From Nostoc sp. 106C (GTDB taxonomy: Bacteria > Cyanobacteriota > Cyanobacteriia > Cyanobacteriales > Nostocaceae), in contig NZ_MTAW01000138.1 in assembly GCF_002154725.1 (NCBI RefSeq), forward strand, positions 1 through 64,000: DNA of 64,000 nt, given 5' to 3'. Positions 59,037 through 64,000 of this stretch are shown one piece after another. Position 1 is the stretch's first letter. Each line of letters begins with the position of its first letter. Under the pieces are notes generated by a model. That model saw only the letters and a list, made by a program, of their open reading frames with translations, ran no database searches and was not told where the DNA came from. The translations under genes and the position numbers were made by a program.

Positions 59037-60626
59037 ATGGCAGTTAAAGCAAGCACAATGGAAAATCGAATTCTTTACGTTCGCCTTCCCTGTAACCCCA
59101 TCTTTCCTATTGGGGTTGTCTACCTAAGCGATCACGTACACAAACAGTTTCCTAGTATCGAACAACGCATCTTTGATTTGGGCTGTGTACCACCTTTAGA
59201 TTATGCCCAGGCTCTAGAGCATTGTATAGATGAATTTAAACCAACACTACTGGTATTTTCTTGGCGAGATATCCAAATATATGCCCCCGTTGGTGGTCGA
59301 GGCGGAAACCCTTTACAAAACGCCTTTGAATTTTACTATGCGAAAAATCCCTTAGTAAAATTACGTGGAGCCTTGGGTGGTTTGCGAATTTTCATTGCTT
59401 ACTACGTGGAATTATGGCGTAATCTAGGATTAATTAAACGCGGTTTGAAGCGCGCCCAAAAGTATGAAAAAGCTGCTCGTGCAGTTGTAGGTGGGGGTGC
59501 AGTTAGTGTATTTTACGAACAGTTGGGTAAAAACTTACCTCAAGGGACAATTATCTCTGTAGGTGAAGGAGAAACCCTGTTAGAAAAATTTTTAAGTGGC
59601 AAAGAGTTTCGTGATGAACGCTGCTACGTAGTTGGAGAGACTCAACCACGACAACGGTTAATTCACGAACAACCTACTCCCTTAGAAAAAGCTGCCTGTT
59701 ACTACGACTATATTGAAACCATCTGGCCAGAATTTAACTACTATCTGCAAGGGCAAGACTTCTACATTGGCGTTCAAACTAAACGCGGATGTCCTCATAA
59801 CTGCTGTTATTGTGTTTACACTGTGGTTGAAGGCAAACAAGTACGTATTAACCCAGCAGATGAAGTTGTCGCTGAGATGCGTCAATTGTACGATCGCGGC
59901 ATTCGCAATTTCTGGTTTACCGACGCCCAATTTATCCCCGCCAGGAAATTTATTGACGATGCAGTAGAACTTTTACAAAAAATCGTTGATTCCGGCATGA
60001 CAGACATCCACTGGGCAGCATACATCAGAGCTGACAACCTGACACCTCAGTTATGCGACTTGATGGCGAAAACCGGGATGAACTACTTTGAAATTGGGAT
60101 TACCAGTGGTTCTCAAGAACTTGTGCGAAAAATGCGCATGGGGTACAATCTGCGAAACGTCTTGCAAAACTGTCGTGATTTAAAAGCAGCTGGTTTCAAT
60201 GACTTAGTTTCCGTCAATTATTCCTTTAACGTAATTGACGAACGTCCCGAAACTATACGCCAAACCATCGCCTACCACCGCGAACTAGAACGGATTTTTG
60301 GCGCAGATAAAGTTGAACCTGCCATATTTTTTATTGGACTACAACCCCATACTCACTTAGAAGAATATGCGTTCAAACAAGGCATCCTCAAACCAGGGTA
60401 CAATCCCATGAGCTTGATGCCGTGGACAGCCAAAAAACTTCTCTGGAACCCCGAACCTTTGGGTTCATTCTTTGGGGAAGTTTGCTTGCAAGCTTGGCAA
60501 CAAAACCCCAATGACTTTGGCCGTGAAGTCATGAAAATCTTAGAAGAGAAATTAGGATGTGCTGATTTAGAAGAAGCACTTTCTGCACCAATGGAGAAAA
60601 ACGAGAAACAGTTGCTAAGTGTTTGA
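59037..60626 (+). CDS. B12-binding-type radical SAM protein
   Basis: 529 residues. The N-terminal part (about 10-200) is a Rossmann-like B12-binding-type domain (PCNPIFPIGVVYLSDHV, VVGGGAVSVFYEQL), though the classic DxHxxG cobalamin loop is not visible. The radical SAM domain (about 243-480) has the cluster motif C252-x3-C256-x2-C259 in KRGCPHNCCYCVY and continues VRINPADEVVAEMRQLYDRG. The start may be at MENRILYV, seven codons in. Members modify cofactors, lipids or pigments; the substrate is unknown. Stands alone. Confidence 0.85.
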   Translation: MAVKASTMENRILYVRLPCNPIFPIGVVYLSDHVHKQFPSIEQRIFDLGCVPPLDYAQALEHCIDEFKPTLLVFSWRDIQIYAPVGGRGGNPLQNAFEFYYAKNPLVKLRGALGGLRIFIAYYVELWRNLGLIKRGLKRAQKYEKAARAVVGGGAVSVFYEQLGKNLPQGTIISVGEGETLLEKFLSGKEFRDERCYVVGETQPRQRLIHEQPTPLEKAACYYDYIETIWPEFNYYLQGQDFYIGVQTKRGCPHNCCYCVYTVVEGKQVRINPADEVVAEMRQLYDRGIRNFWFTDAQFIPARKFIDDAVELLQKIVDSGMTDIHWAAYIRADNLTPQLCDLMAKTGMNYFEIGITSGSQELVRKMRMGYNLRNVLQNCRDLKAAGFNDLVSVNYSFNVIDERPETIRQTIAYHRELERIFGADKVEPAIFFIGLQPHTHLEEYAFKQGILKPGYNPMSLMPWTAKKLLWNPEPLGSFFGEVCLQAWQQNPNDFGREVMKILEEKLGCADLEEALSAPMEKNEKQLLSV

Positions 60627-60728
60627 TAACTCATAGGGGGTAGGCTTGTTGCTTACTCCTGTGAAGAGAGGTAAAACCGAACCTAAATTTGAGCAAAGTT
60701 TCTCAGAAACACCCTCACCCTTTGTAGA

Positions 60729-60887
60729 CTAGCGCGATCGCTCCAACCAAATATCATACTTCTCAAGAGCAATTGCGATCGCTTGCTCAAAATAATTATC
60801 CCAATTTACTGCATCCGATTTTAATTTTGCGTAGCTTAGACCCCGGAGATACCAAGCTGCTATATAATTTTGCTGAGTGGCGATCGC
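60729..60887 (-). pseudogene. TPR-repeat protein remnant
   Basis: A 53-codon minus-strand open piece preceded by a stop reads AAWYLRGLSYAKLKSDAV... and ends FEQAIAIALEKYDIWLERSR, a clear tetratricopeptide pattern (W-LRGLSYAKL, then EQAIAIA.EKYD.W..R). No start and no further repeats. It looks like the last fragment of a decayed TPR gene. The remainder of 60627-61185 shows nothing. Confidence 0.5.
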
Positions 60888-61185
60888 TTACTTTCTGTTA
60901 GCAAAGGCTGACTCGGATTTTGAGCAATTAACTTGTTCTCTTAACCTAAGTAGAATAACGACTTTCCTAAAACCTCCTTTGATCAAGAGGTAAATTTTGC
61001 TAATCGCGCTGAATACATTGTTTATCTAAGCATTTCAGCAAATTGATACACTAAATTCATAAATATCAGTACTTGTAGTCTGTAGCCTAATTCGTACTCC
61101 AAAAAGTAAACTTAAAGAGTTATAGGCACAAATTTAAGATTCTTTATCTTCTTCCCTGCCTCTGCGGTTCATTTAATTAAACCCC

Positions 61186-62583
61186 ATGTTAGAAGGCTCT
61201 ATCCTCCAACAGTTAGAAAGTATTCATCGCCGTAGTGCTAGACCAATTCGATTCGGGGTGTACTACAAAAATACCCTAGTAGCCTTGTGTCATGCCTTGG
61301 AAGACCACATTCTCAAAGACGATAGTAAACCCTTAGTGATCACTGCCTTCCAACAGGGTAAATGGTATCTCCAAGAAGCAGAACGATATGCAGACATCGC
61401 CCAGCACAGCGATGAGATTGTAATTATGGCTGCCGCTGATGCTGGCTTTGCCGAACATCCTACAAGCTTACTACCAAATGTAGACTTAGTAGCTTTAGCT
61501 CCAGGCGACCCAGTGGCTCAGGAGTGGCATTTAATTATTTTGTCACCCAGATACACAGCAATGGTAATTTGTCAAGAATTATCAGAAGCTGATTATGGAA
61601 GCGCCGGACTACCTGGATCAGACTTAGAACGTAAATTCTATGGCTTATGGACATTTGAACCAGAGTTAGTTAGAGAAACAGCAGAATTAGCGATCGCCCA
61701 TATTAGGCCATACAATCCAGAACTAGCGAACCAGCTGAGCGCCCATAAAGATTCGATTCAGCCTAGTCTTGTGACACCAGAAGACTTGAGTGCAGTTGTC
61801 TCCCTTGTGGTAGATTACCTCCAGACTGGCCAGGAAAATTTATCTGTTCCCACAGCGCTACGTCAACAAGTACTAGACCGCAACTTGGTTTCCAATGAAA
61901 TCCAGGCATTCTTGCGGATGGCGCAGTTAATGGATCTGGCGGATATCAACAACCCAATGGCAGCAGCGGAAGTCGTAGCCCTAGCAGAAACTATGGGGCA
62001 GCTGTTAAATCTCCCTGCATGGCAGATTAAAAGATTACGCCTTGCCGCTTTATTGCATCGCATAGATCCATTACAAAAAGCAGAAAGCGTACTCATACCT
62101 GGTACTTCTACCCGTTACCTAGAAGAAGCCCCCAGTTCTCCCTTAAGTTGTCCCTTAGTACCAGGAGCACAAGTATTGCGAACCATGCCAAGGTTGCGAG
62201 CAGTTGCTCAAATTATTACTCATCAAACCGAGTGGTGGAATGGTACAGGAGAACCAGCAGGTTTAGCTGGAGATGAAATTCCCTTAGAATCTAGAATTTT
62301 AACCTTAGTCGCAGACTTTCAATGGCGAGTCAATCAGAAAAAATCATCTCCAATAAGTCGCGAAGAAATTTTTACTCAAGCTTTGGATGAGTGCAGGCAA
62401 CAACAATCCACCCGCTTTGACCCTAAACTGGTAGATACCCTAGCTTTGTTAGTCATGGGTTTGCAACAAGGACTCGACTTACCTTTAATAGAAGCCAAAG
62501 TCAGTGCTGGCATGTGGCTAATTGATTCCCGATGGGATAGTCAAAGCAAGACTAGTGAGGAGATTGGTACTTACCCACAATGA
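61186..62583 (+). CDS. DICT sensory domain protein with degenerate HD-GYP-like domain
   Basis: 465 residues. About 1-180 is a DICT domain (FGVYYKNTLVALCHALEDHI, ITAFQQGKWYLQEAERYADI), found in light and second-messenger signalling proteins. About 225-440 resembles HD-GYP phosphodiesterases but HD reads H291-R292 (LAALLHRID) and GYP reads GEP (WWNGTGEPAGLAGDEIPL), so cyclic-di-GMP hydrolysis is unlikely; a binding role is possible. The pentapeptide-repeat gene overlaps its stop as ATGA, implying coupled translation. Confidence 0.82.
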   Translation: MLEGSILQQLESIHRRSARPIRFGVYYKNTLVALCHALEDHILKDDSKPLVITAFQQGKWYLQEAERYADIAQHSDEIVIMAAADAGFAEHPTSLLPNVDLVALAPGDPVAQEWHLIILSPRYTAMVICQELSEADYGSAGLPGSDLERKFYGLWTFEPELVRETAELAIAHIRPYNPELANQLSAHKDSIQPSLVTPEDLSAVVSLVVDYLQTGQENLSVPTALRQQVLDRNLVSNEIQAFLRMAQLMDLADINNPMAAAEVVALAETMGQLLNLPAWQIKRLRLAALLHRIDPLQKAESVLIPGTSTRYLEEAPSSPLSCPLVPGAQVLRTMPRLRAVAQIITHQTEWWNGTGEPAGLAGDEIPLESRILTLVADFQWRVNQKKSSPISREEIFTQALDECRQQQSTRFDPKLVDTLALLVMGLQQGLDLPLIEAKVSAGMWLIDSRWDSQSKTSEEIGTYPQ

Positions 62584-63215
62584 ATATCGAAGCCATTAGA
62601 TTAGGAAACATCAAACAACTCCCAGGAGCAGATTTAGAAGACGAGGAACTCTGCCAACTTGATTTAAGCCGGATTAATCTTGCCGGCGCTACCCTTGTCG
62701 GCACTAATTTCACTGGTTCTAAACTCGAAGGTGGGCATTTAGAAGGCGCGAATTTGATGGGAGCGAATCTCCAAGCAACTGACTTGCGGGCGAACCTCAT
62801 GGGAGCAAACCTGATGCAAGCAGATTTAACAGGTGCTGACTTGCGCGGTAGCAACTTGCGCGGTGCTAACTTTATGGGTGCGACACTCAGCGATGTGGCT
62901 TTGGCGGGTGCTTTCTTAAGTGGTGCCAATTTGATGAACGTAAATTTGCAAGGTGTTGATTTGCGGAGTGCTGACTTGCGCGGTGCTAACCTGACGGGAG
63001 CAAATCTCAAAGGTGCAGACTTGGCGCGTGCTGATTTGCAAGGGGCGTTGTTAAGTGAAGCAAACCTTGAAGAAGCCGACTTACGTGGAGCAAACTTGGC
63101 AGGAGCAAATTTTGCTGGCGCAAATTTATTGTGTGCAGAATTAGAAGGTGCGAATTTGAATGGCGTTAATTTGGATAGAGCCTGTGTGGTAGGAACAGTA
63201 GTGGAAAGAGTTTGA
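62580..63215 (+). CDS. Pentapeptide-repeat protein
   Basis: 211 residues: a short leader (1-30) then about 35 tandem A(D/N)LxG-type pentapeptides from about 32 to 205 (for example ANLMGANLQATDLRANLMGA), which fold as a right-handed square beta-helix. No membrane segment. Translationally coupled (ATGA) to the DICT/HD-GYP-like gene, so the two probably work together. Function of such proteins in cyanobacteria is mostly unknown. Confidence 0.93.
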   Translation: MNIEAIRLGNIKQLPGADLEDEELCQLDLSRINLAGATLVGTNFTGSKLEGGHLEGANLMGANLQATDLRANLMGANLMQADLTGADLRGSNLRGANFMGATLSDVALAGAFLSGANLMNVNLQGVDLRSADLRGANLTGANLKGADLARADLQGALLSEANLEEADLRGANLAGANFAGANLLCAELEGANLNGVNLDRACVVGTVVERV

Positions 63216-63281
63216 TGAGAAGGAGAAAAAGTACAGTGTTTTGAACGGTGTTAATTTGGGATGGATAATTGGGTTTTCCAA

Positions 63282-63968
63282 TTACCCATCTTTAATTGTT
63301 CGCTCCCGCATCCATAAAGCCAGTACACTCATAAACAATACCCCCATCACACCTTGCAAGGGATTATTATTCACCCCAGTCACCCAATCAGGAACTCGAC
63401 CAGAATATTTGATTAATTCTCCAATATTAATAATGTAGTAGCCCCAAACTAAACCACCATGCAAACCGATGGGTAAGCCAAGGCGTCCTCTACGCCAGTA
63501 TTTTCCCCATACCTGCGTTAATCCTAACAATACTAAAGCTGGGAATTGCGGCAGTGTGTGAATAATTGCCTCTAGTGGTTTAATAAAGTGCAATCCTGCA
63601 AATAAAATTGCATCTGTCCATAATGCCACACGTGGACTGTAATTCCGTTGTAATTCATTCAACAACCAGCCTCGGAATAACAATTCCTCAGCAAACCCTA
63701 CACCTGAACCTACTATTAGACCCTCTAAAACTATTTTTAGTAGAAAACTATGAGGTTGTTGCCACACTAACAAACCTAGAGAACCTTGTAAGCCAAATAA
63801 CGTCAACACACTAATTAGCCCAATAGCCAAGCCACGCAGCAAATCTACGCCGTTTTGTCTAGAAATTTCTAAACCGTAATGCCGCAATATGTGAGGTTGC
63901 TGATAGACGTACTTACCCCATAACCGCAATAGAAAGATAAACTCTACATATAGCAATACCATTGTCAC
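63282..63968 (-). CDS. CPBP family intramembrane metalloprotease, possibly partial
   Basis: 228 residues visible from GTG 63968. About six membrane helices. The CPBP/Abi motif EELLFRGWL with GFAEELLFRG is intact, as is the second-motif region AILFAGLHFI. The frame stays open upstream to the end of the window (codons for LVHDSNLVSIVT precede), so the true start may lie beyond 64000. Family members process prenylated or membrane peptides; the substrate is unknown. Confidence 0.85.
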   Translation of the reverse strand: MTMVLLYVEFIFLLRLWGKYVYQQPHILRHYGLEISRQNGVDLLRGLAIGLISVLTLFGLQGSLGLLVWQQPHSFLLKIVLEGLIVGSGVGFAEELLFRGWLLNELQRNYSPRVALWTDAILFAGLHFIKPLEAIIHTLPQFPALVLLGLTQVWGKYWRRGRLGLPIGLHGGLVWGYYIINIGELIKYSGRVPDWVTGVNNNPLQGVMGVLFMSVLALWMRERTIKDG

Positions 63969-64000
63969 AATACTTACTAGGTTAGAATCATGTACCAGTA

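Noticed and set aside
62552-63010. 152-codon minus-strand frame
   Set aside because: Antisense shadow of the pentapeptide repeats.

Overview
The window reads as chromosome of a filamentous, heterocyst-forming cyanobacterium (Nostocales; Nostoc/Anabaena-like). The evidence is dense HIP1 octamers (GCGATCGC), photosystem I genes (psaF-psaJ, psaL), a Tic22 homologue, DUF1830/DUF4079/DUF6761 proteins typical of cyanobacteria, a hetZ-patU pair, and a Nostoc-type murI-amiC-mreBCD neighbourhood. It is mostly conserved core genome broken up by short mobile repeats. I see no prophage, CRISPR array or rRNA operon. One tRNA (tRNA-Pro, anticodon TGG) is present.

Layout. 0.2-2.4 kb: a two-gene operon with a four-module response regulator (REC-wHTH-HPt-REC-REC) and a CheY-like receiver. 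3-8 kb: an RRM RNA-binding protein, a TPR/M48-like membrane protein without its zinc motif, and prfC. 8.8-15.9 kb: hemB, an XRE regulator, a 121-bp MITE, then pdhB-secD-secF. 16-25 kb: two related GNAT acetyltransferases, a degenerate histidine kinase, tsaC-type synthase, prmC, Tic22, tRNA-Pro, a GlnD-like ACT protein, an alpha/beta hydrolase and tsaD. 26-28.8 kb: psaF-psaJ, psaL, gmk and a RemA-like protein. 29-35.6 kb: a transglutaminase-like membrane protein lacking catalytic residues, patU-hetZ (heterocyst differentiation) and solanesyl/prenyl diphosphate synthase. 36.3-36.7 kb: a noncoding stretch with many nested hairpins in front of a 79-aa membrane protein. 37-41.3 kb: murI, an intact AMIN-domain cell-wall amidase and a clearly decayed second amidase. 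42-48 kb: cation/proton antiporter, SIMPL protein, ssb, mreBCD. 48.8-54.5 kb: a CHAT remnant, ribD, queD, a short NB-ARC ATPase and DUF6761. 55-64 kb: an OmpR-type regulator, an ABC ATPase with a membrane partner, DUF4079, DUF1830, a B12-binding-type radical SAM protein, a DICT/HD-GYP-like protein overlapping a pentapeptide-repeat gene, and a CPBP protease that may run off the right end.

Two themes stand out. Peptidoglycan and cell-shape genes (murI, amiC, mreBCD) and heterocyst regulators (hetZ, patU) lie in one region, where one of two tandem amidases is dead. Several membrane or signalling proteins keep a recognisable enzyme fold but have lost catalytic residues: M48 without HEXXH, transglutaminase with P-Y-D instead of C-H-D, histidine kinase without ATP-binding boxes, and HD-GYP without HD or GYP. 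The least explained element is the structured noncoding stretch at 36.3-36.7 kb. All names come from reading the sequence and from recall of families; no database search was possible.
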